From Schistosoma mansoni (lineage: Eukaryota > Platyhelminthes > Trematoda > Strigeidida > Schistosomatidae): DNA of 64,000 nt. The first letter of the stretch is position 1. Each line of letters begins with the position of its first letter. Both the position numbers and the translations under genes were made by a program. Location of the stretch: contig NC_031496.1 in assembly GCF_000237925.1 (NCBI RefSeq), forward strand, positions 2,147,396 through 2,211,395, given 5' to 3'. This document shows, in pieces, positions 13,463 to 23,309 of the stretch. A model generated the notes under the pieces. That model had not been told where the DNA came from, ran no database searches, and was given only the letters and a program-made list of their open reading frames with translations.

Positions 13463-14657
13463 ATCCTATGTATGCGATCGCATTTCACATGTGGGTGATT
13501 CTTTTCTTATGGATGCATCAGATATACTGAGTATGGACTGTTTAAGTGACAGGAATAAAAACAGTCAAGACGATGATCATGATGGTAGTTCAATTTCAAA
13601 AATAGTTCGTCAGATGGATGGTTGTGAAAGTCCTATTAAACGAGTTTTCACACCTGTTTGTATCAGTGAAAAGGAACTTTTACACATTAATGTTGTAACA
13701 TTAAAACACCTTCCTCAGCAGTTTCTTGGTTGCCCACTTTGCCTAGATCCAACTTACTTAACAAATAAAGATAACTTCACTATGCTTAGTCGTGCTAGAT
13801 GTTATTCACCTGAGACTCTTGTAGACTTGGATGTTTGCAAGAAGAACTCTACACTTGTTTCGCATATAACTTACGGGAAGCCCAATGTTCATCCACCAAA
13901 CTTTCTTAACTTACCTAAATGCTCTTCAAACGAAGTTGTCAGAAGTCCTATTGTTGTCATGGCAGATACAGAAGAAAGGTTTATGCAATCTACTTTTGAC
14001 AACCCTTTTTACAACATCCTACCACCCTGCTCTTCTTGGGATTGCACCGAATCAGGTCACTCGACTTTAACAAAAAAGTCATCTCGTTTAACTGACTCCA
14101 ACAGAATATACCAGATTCCTCTAGAGTCACCTCCCCGTAAACAGCAACGTATCAGTTGTTACGCTCATGAACTTACTTCCGAAACAAAAGATTCAGATGA
14201 CTCCAATGAACTACCCTCTTCCGTCACCCCTACCATAAACAAAACTCCAGGAGTCCAACGTGAAGGCTGTATTAACAAAGTAATTGCAGAATTCACACTA
14301 CTAAATGTTGAGCGTGACCTAATTATGAACTCAGTTGACGATTCAAATCTCGGTTCAGCATGTATACCACCTGTTAATGCGTGTTTTTCTTCCTTCGATG
14401 TACACAGAGACTCCATACAATGTAACCAACTCAGTTATAGTACGGCTAAAAAGCGTGACCACGCATCTGAATCCCAGCTAAGCACAGATTCAGAGAATTC
14501 AGTACTATTAACATCACCGAGTGCTAGTTCTCAACCGGTGCCTAGACTAAGCAGGAGACGAAACGCTACTTCCGCTTCCGTCTGGCCTTCATCATTTCAT
14601 AACGACGGCACTCCTTTCTTCAATCGCCGTACTGGATTGCCTTTACAATCATCTCCG
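13463..14657 (+). CDS. atos: Atos homologue, large exon (N-terminal half)
   Basis: About 398 codons, from the acceptor CTTTTACAG to the donor GTAAGT, phase 0 at the 3' side. The protein is hydrophilic and Ser/Thr-rich, as the long variable N-terminal half of Atos/FAM214 proteins usually is. It includes an acidic DASDILSMDCLSD segment near its start and basic PRLSRRRN near its end. No enzyme motif is seen. An upstream ATG at 13410 lies in the preceding intron and is not used if the splice call is right. Assignment to Atos follows from the phase-consistent chain to the conserved exons downstream. Confidence 0.82.
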
Positions 14658-15357
14658 GTAAGTCTGGTCATTTGAATTTCTATGTTTTTTCGGAACTTTG
14701 GTAACACGTTTTTCTCCCACGCATTTGGCAGGTTTACATAAAAATATTAGTCTACAACTTCCGTATATGATGTATGGAAGTAGATATGTTTAGGTGACAA
14801 GTGTCCGATTTGAAGCATTCCAACTTGATGTGACTCTTAAGTAAACAAAAGTAATAGTAGACCCAGATCTTGACAATATGAGTGTTCGGAAGGGTTGTTA
14901 ACCTCGATTATCCTACTAAACATACTATACGTGTCATCTTATTCATTTCGAAGTTATTGTCAATTCTTTTAGAGTTTATTTTACATATCACTCTACTGTT
15001 ATTACTATTCTGACGATCATCTGGGGATTATTACAATCTTAAACGTTATATCACCTGAGTTCATTCGGTAGTTTCATGATACCCCATAGTACCGATTGTG
15101 CTTTTTAGTACATATCTACATATTTGCGCTGTATTCAACGTGCCTAAATAACCATAATAATGCGAAATATTTGTAGCATATCGCCATTGTTTTCCTTTCG
15201 TTAGAGTAATTATTTTAATGTTGTAACTGTATCGCTTTCAAGAGATATAATTCAACATGGTACCAAGCTGGCCTACAAGCTATACAGCATTAAAGGTTTG
15301 TATGGCAATTCATTCATCTTTTTTCTCTAAGAGCTAAATAGTCATCATCTTAGTTGA

Positions 15358-16204
15358 CCGATCCCGATTCTTTGGTCTTCCTCTTCTCCTTTAACCTTCA
15401 GGATTACATGTGAGGGCTTGTCTTGTGACGCAGTTGGGTGATTTCCTCAAAGTGTGTCCTATTCACTTCCAGTGCTTCTTCCTGATTTCTTCCTCCACTG
15501 GAATCTGGTTTGTTGTCTCCCACAGTAGGTTGTTGCTGATAGTGTCTGGCCAACAGATCCGAAGTATTTTGCGTAGACAACTGTTAATAAACACTTGTAT
15601 CTTCTGGATGATGACTTTCGTAGTTCTCCACGTTTCCGCCCCATACAGTAGAACTGTCTTGACATTTGTATTGAAAATTCTAACCTTGGTGTTGGTTGAC
15701 AATTGTTTTGAGTTCCAGATTTTGTTCAGTTGTAGATATGTTGCTCTTGCTTTGCCGATCCGCGCCTTCACATCTGCATCGGATCCACCGTGTTCATCAA
15801 TGATGCTTCCCAGATATGTAAAGATTTCCACATCCTCCAAAGCTTCTCCGTCAAGTGTGATTTGATTGGTGCACGTTGTGTCGTATCAGAGAATCTTGCT
15901 TTTCTTTTTGTGTGCGTTGAGACTTACTGCTTCTGAGGCTGCTGCTACACTGGCCGTCTTCTCCGGCATTTGTTGTTGAGTGTTCAATAAAAAAGCTAGG
16001 TCATTTGCGAAGTCTAGATCGTCTAACTGAATCCTAGATGTCCACTGTATCCCGTACTTCCTCCTAGATGTTGATGTCTTCATAATGCAGTCGATCACCA
16101 GGAGAAAGAGAAAGGGTGAGATTTAGCAACCTTGCCTGATACCGGTTTTTACTTCGAACGAGTGAGTGAGCTGTCCATCATCAATGGCAGTGAGAAAGAT
16201 TAAA
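15358..16204 (-). mobile_element. SR2 3' fragment, decayed, fused to LINE-X
   Basis: Minus-strand SR2 RT and C-terminal part. The read at 15463-15840 gives [18 protein letters not shown] and [14 protein letters not shown], nearly the same as the intact SR2 at 23136. The catalytic box reads FAND at about 16000-16012 in place of FADD. The 5' edge, near 16204, joins a LINE-X piece directly; the same join recurs at 29291. Confidence 0.88.
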
Positions 16205-16570
16205 CCACGACAATATGATTCGAAAGGAAAAACTGGATTCACGGAATCAAAAGTATGAGACTATTTTGAAACTCAACATGTGAAGGACGAATATGAGTGA
16301 ATGCAACTACTTCATTCTGACCAGTTCCAAACCATGTCATTGAACCTTTTCAACCACTGATCATAGTGATCATGCATACACCAAGCAAGTAGTTTACACG
16401 TACCAACACAGTTCAATCCAACAGTCAATAACCTTATGGAATGAAGTGATGTTAAAGCAGATTTACTTTCTCCTAACTTTCTTTCAGCCTACCCATGCAT
16501 AAGAAAATATAATATTGTCGAGGTAGGAGATGGTTGAGCATACGTAATACATGTTCCAACAACCCCAGTT
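16205..16570 (-). mobile_element. LINE-X 3' piece joined to SR2 (inverted twin of 28905-29290)
   Basis: A diverged LINE-X C-terminal region. The reverse complement of this block is nearly identical to 28905-29290, including the join to SR2. Confidence 0.8.
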
Positions 16571-17002
16571 AATGAATTAAACTCCGTAACGTTATTGCAG
16601 TATGTAATATACACAAATATTTCATCAAAGGAAATAGGTTTGAACTATTCTTAAATTGGGATCACCCTCAAAACAAATGTTTCCACTATCAGTAGTAACA
16701 TTTCTTATCACTAAGTCCCATTCAAATATGAATTATTGTAAATTTGAAGTTTGATCATATGATTTAACCTGATCTAATTAAATGGAGGTATGTTGTTTCT
16801 AAGCTGTTTTGTAAAGCTTCCATATATCTTATACATTTCTTTCCAAAAAAATGATTTAAAGTTGGGATTGTTGAGTATCTAGAAGTTGAGTTTATGAATC
16901 ATTGATTACTTACTTCGTGAAGCGATGATTTAATGATCAAAATGTTTGACTTTTAACAGGTAGATCATAGTTTTGAACTCTGTCCCACCTTTGACCTGGG
17001 TA

Positions 17003-17523
17003 ACTCAGTCAGTCAGTCAGTTACAACGTAGAACTAGGCACATATATGCATCGGTCCAAGTTGCCATACCTCGTTAGCACAACAAGATGAAGATCGGATT
17101 CATAGAAGTAGTTAATTTAGTGGTGGTAATATATAAAAGATAAGTTGTATATAAGGATATAGTATAGGAAGGAAGAAAGTTATGAAGCAATTTCAACCTC
17201 AAGGTTTAAGGAAAGATAAAGAGTGTATACACCTACACCATTGTGATCGATTCTGAGCCATTTCACCTAGAGTCTCCAACCATTGATTACGATAGTCACG
17301 CGGACCCTAACCAAGTAGTCTGCATCTACCAACATGGCTCAGACTAGAAGTTAGTGACTTCAAGCACAGATGCTACGTTTTAGTTTGGCCGCCCCTAACT
17401 CTCTTCCAATCCTTGTCGATACTAGTCAGCGTTGTGCGTCGTGGTAATCGGTGTTGAGGCATACGTAACACGTGGCCCAACCATCTCAGTCGATGAACAT
17501 TCACAACCTCACCAACTGTGAGG
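17003..17523 (-). mobile_element. LINE-X 3' end
   Basis: Minus strand, with the (CTGA)n tail at its low-coordinate end (17003-17022). The protein at 17373-17520 reads [20 protein letters not shown]. The 5' side is fused in frame to a short SR2 piece. Confidence 0.88.
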
Positions 17524-17606
17524 TGACGCAGTTGGGTGATTTCCTCAAAGTCTGTCCTATCCACTTCCAGCTCTTCTTCCTGATTTCTTCCTCCACTGGA
17601 ATCTGG
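17524..17606 (-). mobile_element. Short SR2 piece fused to LINE-X
   Basis: About 83 bp of SR2 C-terminal sequence ([16 protein letters not shown] in one frame), immediately 5' of the LINE-X end. The open frame crosses the join without a break. Confidence 0.8.
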
Positions 17607-18187
17607 TTGGATGAATGTATCCAATATATATATGGTACTTTCATTTGTTATCAGTTAGATTAAGTAACCTATAGATCATTCCATTAGCGTTCAATGTCTT
17701 ATAAACTCTTATGGCTATTACCTGTGACTTATTCCATCTTATTCAAGATGTCAAAAGCACAAAAGTTGTTGTTAAAACAATCTGAAAGTGTAATGGTGTA
17801 CCCAGATACTTAGAAAGCAGATAAAATCCCTTTGTAAATCAGTTCATCTGGTCGAGTTGTCCAGCTATTTCTGCTAACTATTGTTTAATTCATAACTATT
17901 GAATCTAGGCAACCTAACTGATACGTTCAAAAAAGCATTTCGAGTTCTGAGATACTCCATGATACAAACCAAACGACATACCCTTTAAGTTTTCCTAGAA
18001 ATTGAGGTGACAGTTTGGATTTGATGCTAATGATGTGTCAGATGAATCTACTATTTGTATAACAAAAGTCAAAGAAATGTATCGATCTAAGCTACTTTTC
18101 TAAACTATCATCATCCGAGCTGGATCCTGAAAATAAAGTGCTTCAGTTGGAGATACTCAGTTTCGAATATCAAAAACCCAAGATCTC

Positions 18188-18721
18188 TTCTATTTATTTA
18201 TTTATTTGAACACATAAATATTGGTACAAAGGGGCACCGGATACATATGCGCCACACAAATCTCTTTTGATTTGTGTGAGGGCTGTGATACTATCCAGGT
18301 GCCCAAACTGAAGCAGGTGGTTTTCTTAGGGGACCACACCCGGAGTCTTTGACCTGAAGGTCTGATCCACAAGGCAGTGGAGCATCGTGAGGAGATGTAG
18401 TCCCATGGTAGCCGGTGACCAACGATTGATTCATACGTCATTTGTTCCTTCAGGATACTGGAGCCAGCCCATATACACCATTGGTTTGGAATGAGGGTTT
18501 TCCAACTCCCCTAGGTAGACACTCCACATCCACCAATCCAGTTAAAGCACCGGACACTCGCTTTTCGTCCTGTTAATTTTGTGAACAACAGTAATGCCAC
18601 GAGAAGGCAGTGAGTAGGACTTGTGTGGCAGAGGCTATATACGCTTGTCCATGTGAGAGCATTTGGAGAGGGAGAGCGGACTTCCCTCAATCTCGGCCGT
18701 ACCAGGGTATTTGGGGGCACA
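18188..18721 (-). repeat. R560 retroposon, near full length
   Basis: Minus-strand copy. The 5' end (GCCCCCAAATGCCCTGG-like) is at 18721 and the 3' end (TTTATGTG then an AAATAAAT tail) is at 18188. It is one of 16 copies here. Confidence 0.88.
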
Positions 18722-18842
18722 AGATCTCTTACCTGAAGATATTTAAAGACTGTCTGTGTCCATCCATCATCATTTGATTAATCAATTTGCCGATTTACTT
18801 CAATATTTTTGTAATGTATATCGTTTCTCTTATACTTATTAG

Positions 18843-18916
18843 GTTCCTCTCAAAAGAAGTACAAGTGGAAAGTTTGATTTCGATTTATCATTGAATCGCA
18901 TGAAAACATCTAGAAG
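18843..18916 (+). CDS. atos: Atos homologue, 74-bp exon
   Basis: Acceptor TTATTAG, donor GTAAAA. Reads VPLKRSTSGKFDFDLSLNRM then KTSR in phase 0, the phase the previous exon leaves open, and ends with AG, completed by the C at 20963 to give Ser. The SGKFDFDLSLNRM stretch is of the short basic or serine-rich kind that precedes the conserved part of Atos proteins. Too short to call alone; the phase continuity on both sides is the evidence. Confidence 0.75.
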
Positions 18917-19064
18917 GTAAAATTTCAAATTGTATATCTTTGTTTTAGTTTTATCATAATTATGGTGTTCTACATTACAACTTAATCAGTAGAATGTGGT
19001 TAGCATTAAAGGACTAAACAAGCGTGATGTTAGTTAACACTCAGTGATCAATCAATTGTAGTTA

Positions 19065-19245
19065 TATAATTCGTATAAGAAGTCAGTGACGTCCTGAATC
19101 TCTCTTTGGTGACACCAGTTTGAATCCTATGGAGGGCAAATCAGTCCCTTCAAGATACACTGATACACCTTGCTGATAAGTTCCAATTAGTACAAAACCT
19201 CAGGAAAACAGGTTTTTTCTTGTTTACTACTTCTAACTACGTACG
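19065..19245 (+). repeat. SINE-C copy 1 (tRNA-like head, hammerhead relic)
   Basis: B-box-like AGTTTGAATCC near 19110, then a hammerhead-like core at about 19165-19205: CTGATAA, a stem II remnant GTTC/GTAC, and AAAA. It aligns with 21924-22085, 35755-35895 and 56795-56980. Confidence 0.6.
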
Positions 19246-19304
19246 TTTTCGGTATTGAATTCGGTGGTGGTGTTGTTGTAGTAGCCTAAGTCTTAAAATA
19301 AAAT

Positions 19305-19615
19305 GGTTGTGGAGTTCAACCAAGTCTGTTGTAGAGATATCAACTCACTGTAGACAATTGCTGAACGACTGCTCAACTTCGTGGATCAGTTGAAGTTAGA
19401 TATTAACACCGTTAGTTGCCGGCTCAGTGGTCTATCGGTTAAGTGCTCCGGCGCGAGACTGGTAGGTCCTGGGTTCGAATCTCGCTCGCGAGGCGGGATC
19501 GTGGATGCGCACTGCTGAGGAGTCCCATAATAGGACGAAACAGCCGTCAAGCAGTGCTTCCAGGTTTCCCATGGTTGTCTAGCTTCAATTGACTCATGAT
19601 TTCAACTATGAAGAT
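19305..19615 (+). repeat. SINE-B copy (near full length)
   Basis: A 5' region of about 100 bp, then a tRNA-like head with A box around AGTGGTCTATCGGTTAAG and B box GGGTTCGAATCTC, then a hammerhead at 19508-19557, then the body ending CTAGCTTCAATTGACTCATG. Confidence 0.88.
19508..19557 (+). ncRNA. Hammerhead ribozyme of SINE-B (+3 nt after cleavage site)
   Basis: Core CTGAGGA at 19514-19520, stem II GTCC/GGAC, GAAA at 19537-19540 and cleavage triplet GTC at 19546-19548. Stem I would be GCACTG with CAGTGC, but AAG intervenes directly after the cleavage C. Confidence 0.75.
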
Positions 19616-19821
19616 GGTTGTGATTTATTGATCATAGGTGGTGTTTTACTGACTAGAATTAATAGTGGTGAAGAAGCTTTATATGGTTTAAATGAATGAA
19701 TAAAGGGTTAATAAAGTTGAATGATCCGATGTTTCGAACGTGTCAGCTGGACATGAAACTGGGTTATTGACTCGAATTAATCCCTCAAATAAACTAATAT
19801 CAAAGATAAGATCATTTTCCA

Positions 19822-20060
19822 GCTAGACCACCATGGAAAGCCTGGAATCACTGTACAACTGTTTCGTCTTAATATGGGACTCCTCGTCAGTGCACATCCA
19901 CTATCCCACCGATCTGGCTCTCCTGTTAAACGGGATTGATCACACTCGCGGGATCGTAGAAACGCACGGATTAGGAGTCCCATACTCGGACGAAACGGCC
20001 ATACAGTGCTTCCAGGCTTTCCATGATGATCTAGATTTAACTGACTTATGAATTCAACTA
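19822..20060. repeat. SINE-B inverted pair (two 3' halves head to head)
   Basis: 19822 to about 19925 is a minus-strand 3' half; about 19926-20060 is a plus-strand 3' half with a decayed hammerhead (GATTAGGA in place of CTGAGGA). The two share the same sequence in opposite orientation. Confidence 0.75.
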
Positions 20061-20299
20061 ATAAATTACCGAATAAATATGTTCAAATGTTATAAACTAT
20101 TGGAGGAAATCAGCTCTGTAGGTTACTAACTGTTAGGCTCAACTCTTTTTCATTTAATCGGCTGTTTCCAAAGGATTGCTTAGATATGATGAAATCACGA
20201 AGTTAAAGTACTAATGAGGTTATACGTAGATATTAGACGAAAATAATTTACATTGATATAGATGGTTGGAATATGTGTGTTATTTGTTGTTTATACAAA

Positions 20300-20822
20300 A
20301 TTTATTTTATTTAGACACATAAATATTGGTACAAGGAAGCACCAGATACATATGCACCACACAAATCTCATTCGATTTGTGCGAGGGATGTGATACTGCC
20401 CAGATGCCCAAACTGAAGCAGGTGGTTTTCTTAGGGGGCCACACCCGGTGCCTTTGACCTAAAGGTCTAATCCACAAGGCTGTGGAGCATCGTGAGAAGA
20501 TGCAGTCCCATGGTAGCCGGTGACCAACGATTGATTCATACACTATTTGTTCCCTCAGGATACTGGAGCCCATGTGTACCATTGGTTTGGAATGAGGGTT
20601 TTCCCACTCCCTTAGGTGGACGCGCCGTGTACACCAACCCGGTTAAAGCGTCGGACATTCGCTTTTCGTCCTTTCAATTTCGTACACGACAGTAATGCCA
20701 CGAGAAGGTAGTAAGTAGGACTTCCCTGTCAGTGGTTTGTATACATTTGGCCACATGAGAGTATTTTGAGAGGGAGATCGGACTCTCCTCACTCTTGGCC
20801 ATACCAGGGCATTTGGGGGCGG
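20300..20822 (-). repeat. R560 retroposon, near full length
   Basis: Minus strand, 3' tail at 20300 and 5' end at 20822. About 120 bp upstream of the next Atos exon. Confidence 0.88.
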
Positions 20823-20962
20823 GTAGTATCAGATAATGAATTCTCTTGAAATTGTCTATTCAATTTGTACAGAATATAACTAACCATCACATTCAATTAC
20901 TGACCTGTTTTGTATTCCCCTTTTTGTTTTCATATCGATTTTGTCAACTATCCCTTTATCAG

Positions 20963-21455
20963 CTCTATTTGTATGGTATACAATCATAATTTACAAAACT
21001 CCAGTGATATCAATACAGATCATGGTAAAGAACCTTCATCAGGGGTGGACGTATTAAAATCAGACAGGAAATTCAGTAGTGCAACTGTTCCTACTGATAA
21101 TAATAGCAGTGATAATAATGAGAATAGTAGTCATAAATCAAATCAAACTATGACATCATTTCGTCGACGACCATCTAGTCTACGATTTACATCTCAATAT
21201 CAAGAACAATCATATGAACGTAATACTATTAGTACATCTATTGTTGGTAGTTCTAATAATCGACATACATTAGCAGGTGCAAGACGACGTAATTATCCCA
21301 TAGAAATTAATTCAACTGAATTAAGTTGTAGTGCACCACCATCTGGAGGTCGTAGTTTTCAACCGCATAAAAATATAACAAATCGTTTAGCAAATACAAT
21401 GGCATGTACACCAGTACCACATGGTAGTTCACAACATTTGTTAGTAAATTTTGAA
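20963..21455 (+). CDS. atos: Atos homologue, exon ending at the conserved NFE|ES junction
   Basis: Acceptor CCCTTTATCAG at 20962, donor GAA|GTAAGT. 164 codons, rich in Ser and Asn (DNNSSDNNENSS and similar), then RRRPSSLRF and a basic GARRRNYPIE. The exon ends LLVNFE, which with the next exon gives LLVNFE-ESMLNGR; vertebrate ATOSA/B have a closely similar NFEES.LNGR, so the splice point is well supported. Schistosome-style low-complexity codon use (AAT, AGT). The function of Atos proteins is not settled; they are nuclear, transcription-related proteins in the literature (Drosophila atossa). Confidence 0.87.
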
Positions 21456-21923
21456 GTAAGTTCTTCCTTTCTTTCTTCCTTTTTTTCTTCTTTAAATGAA
21501 TACTAACTTTAGTTCATTTATAGAGGCTAGTTCTATCCTCCCGTTATTGAAGTTAAGACCTGCAATTGATCAGTTGCTTTTTAGCATATGTGAGATCCTG
21601 TGAGGATCGCCTTAATATTGTCATCAACTCCGAAGCATCCATCTTTGCTAGGTTTTCATCAAGTTTTCAAACTGGTTATCTCATCTTCATTTCGAAACTT
21701 GTTGAGTATGTACAATACTGGGTGTAATTCTAGTGATGTATAGAAATTGAAGCATACGACGCTCAACAACTAAGTCCCATGTTCGAAACTTGCCCCATTC
21801 AATCCCATTCCAACACTGAAGCATGCACTCATAGAGATATACAAAACACGCAATCGTTGAAATGATCACCACCCGGTGATCAATCAATTGTAAATACATC
21901 TCAGTCCTATAGAAGGTTAGTCG

Positions 21924-22085
21924 CAGTCCGGATAGACCAGTGGTAACGTCTCTGACTGAAGCTTGGTGACATGGGATCGAATCCATCAGGGAGTATCAAT
22001 TACCTCAAGATTACAGATACATCTTGCTGATGAGTACCAAGTAGCACAAAATCTAGGTCCAAGGTTTCCTGTTGACTACCTCCAC
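21924..22085 (+). repeat. SINE-C copy 2 (best-kept hammerhead relic of the family)
   Basis: tRNA-like head with A box around TAGACCAGTGGTAACG and B box GGGATCGAATCC, followed at 22021-22060 by CTGATGA, GTACC...GCAC and AAAA in hammerhead order. Confidence 0.65.
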
Positions 22086-22244
22086 CCACCATCTCATCTC
22101 AACATATTGCACGCAATGTCGAGTCACCTAGACTAGTGCGCGACATTTCAACTTGATCCATAGGATTCGATCTGCACTTGTAAAAATCATAACGATTTGA
22201 AATAATTTATACATTGGAGATTGTGTGAACTGCACACACACTCT

Positions 22245-22693
22245 CTCTCTAAATATTGGTACAAGGAAGCATCAGATACATATGCGCCTCACAAATCTCA
22301 TTTAATTTGTGTGAGGGCTGTGATACTGCCCAGGTGCCCAAACTGAAGCAGTTGGTTTTCTTAGGGGGCCACACCCAGAGTCTTTGACCTGAAGGTCTGA
22401 TCCACAAGGCAGTGGAGCGTCGTAAAAAGATGCAGTCCCATGGTAGCCGTTGACCAACGATTTATTCATACGCCATTTGATCCCTCAGGATACTGGAGTC
22501 CATATGCACCATTCGTTTCTAATCAAAGTTTTTCAACTCCCCTCGGTGAACCCTTCGTGTACACTAACCCGGTGAAAGCACCGGACATTCATTTTTCATC
22601 CTCTCAATTCCGTAAACGACAGTAATGCAGCGAGAAGGTAGTGAGTAGGACTTCCCTGTCAGTGTTTGTATTCATGTGGCCATATAAGAGCAC
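22245..22693 (-). repeat. R560 retroposon, 5' truncated
   Basis: Minus strand; the 3' end lies at 22245 next to a CTCTCTCT run, and the 5' part is missing beyond 22693. Confidence 0.82.
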
Positions 22694-23112
22694 CTATTCC
22701 TCAACTCTCACTTTTTGTTTGTACCCCTACTGAAATAAATTGTTGTAGTATCCTAGCAAAGTGAAATCCATTTTAACCTTACAATATAAGAGAGAGTTAG
22801 ATAAAAACTAAGAATAATCAAATCAAGATGTGACTTTTACTCATCATATCATTATAAGTTCGATTTAATCATGTTGGCATATTCACAGGTCTTCTTGTGG
22901 TTGGTGAGCAAAGTGATAGCTTACTGGTTGTGGCGTCCAACTTTCAGCTACTAAGCCCCAAGCTTGAACCCATCTCTACTCATTTCGGTCTGGATAACCG
23001 AGTAGTATCACTAGATGTCACACTTGAAGTGCTATTTGATTCCTTGATTATTTGTCTTTTTTCCGACACTTCATTGTCTTTTTTAATCTGTAAACGGAAA
23101 TCGGCGTTATTT

Positions 23113-23134
23113 ATTATTCAAAGCTAGACCACCA
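23113..23134 (-). repeat. SINE-B remnant, left side of SR2 insertion
   Basis: The stretch ending GCTAGACCACCA is the 3' part of a SINE-B (minus strand). It is interrupted by SR2 and resumes at 26341. Confidence 0.7.
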
Positions 23135-23148
23135 CAACTCCGCCTGTA

Positions 23149-23262
23149 GCTCCTCCAGGGGCTACTGCCGGTCCCAAGCCCGGGTAAAGGAGGAGGGTTG
23201 GGCATGGGGTTAGCGACCCCATCCCGTAGAAAATCAACTCGCTAAAAAAACGCTAACCAGAA
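23149..23262 (+). ncRNA. SR2 5' domain, possible HDV-like fold
   Basis: Pairings occur in the order of an HDV-like ribozyme: P1 CTCCTCC 23150-23156 with GGAGGAG 23189-23195; P2 CTAC 23162-23165 with GTAG 23226-23229; P3 CCGG 23168-23171 with CCGG 23180-23183; P4 ATGGGGT 23204-23210 with ACCCCAT 23216-23222. RTE-type LINEs are known to carry such ribozymes. Against it: about 13 shared bases lie 5' of P1, the joiner before P2 is only CCC, and P3 is not kept in other copies. An alternative pairing, GGTTAGCG 23208-23215 with CGCTAACC 23251-23258, competes. Confidence 0.35.
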
Positions 23263-23309
23263 AAAATCATTCAAACCATTCAAACTCTGCCCTGGGAGTA
23301 GAAGGAAAA

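Larger units (their letters stand above)
14658..18842 (+). other. Atos intron, about 4.2 kb, repeat-filled
   Basis: Holds the minus-strand LINE-X/SR2 chimeras at 15358-16570 and 17003-17606 and an R560 copy at 18188-18721. Nothing is recognised at 14680-15357, 16571-17002 or 17607-18187. Confidence 0.75.
18917..20962 (+). other. Atos intron, about 2.0 kb
   Basis: Holds SINE-C, two SINE-B insertions and an R560. Short stretches between them show nothing recognisable. Confidence 0.7.

Noticed and set aside
19430-19500. True tRNA genes at the SINE heads
   Set aside because: Boxes A and B are present, but the acceptor stem cannot be closed and the sequence continues into SINE body.
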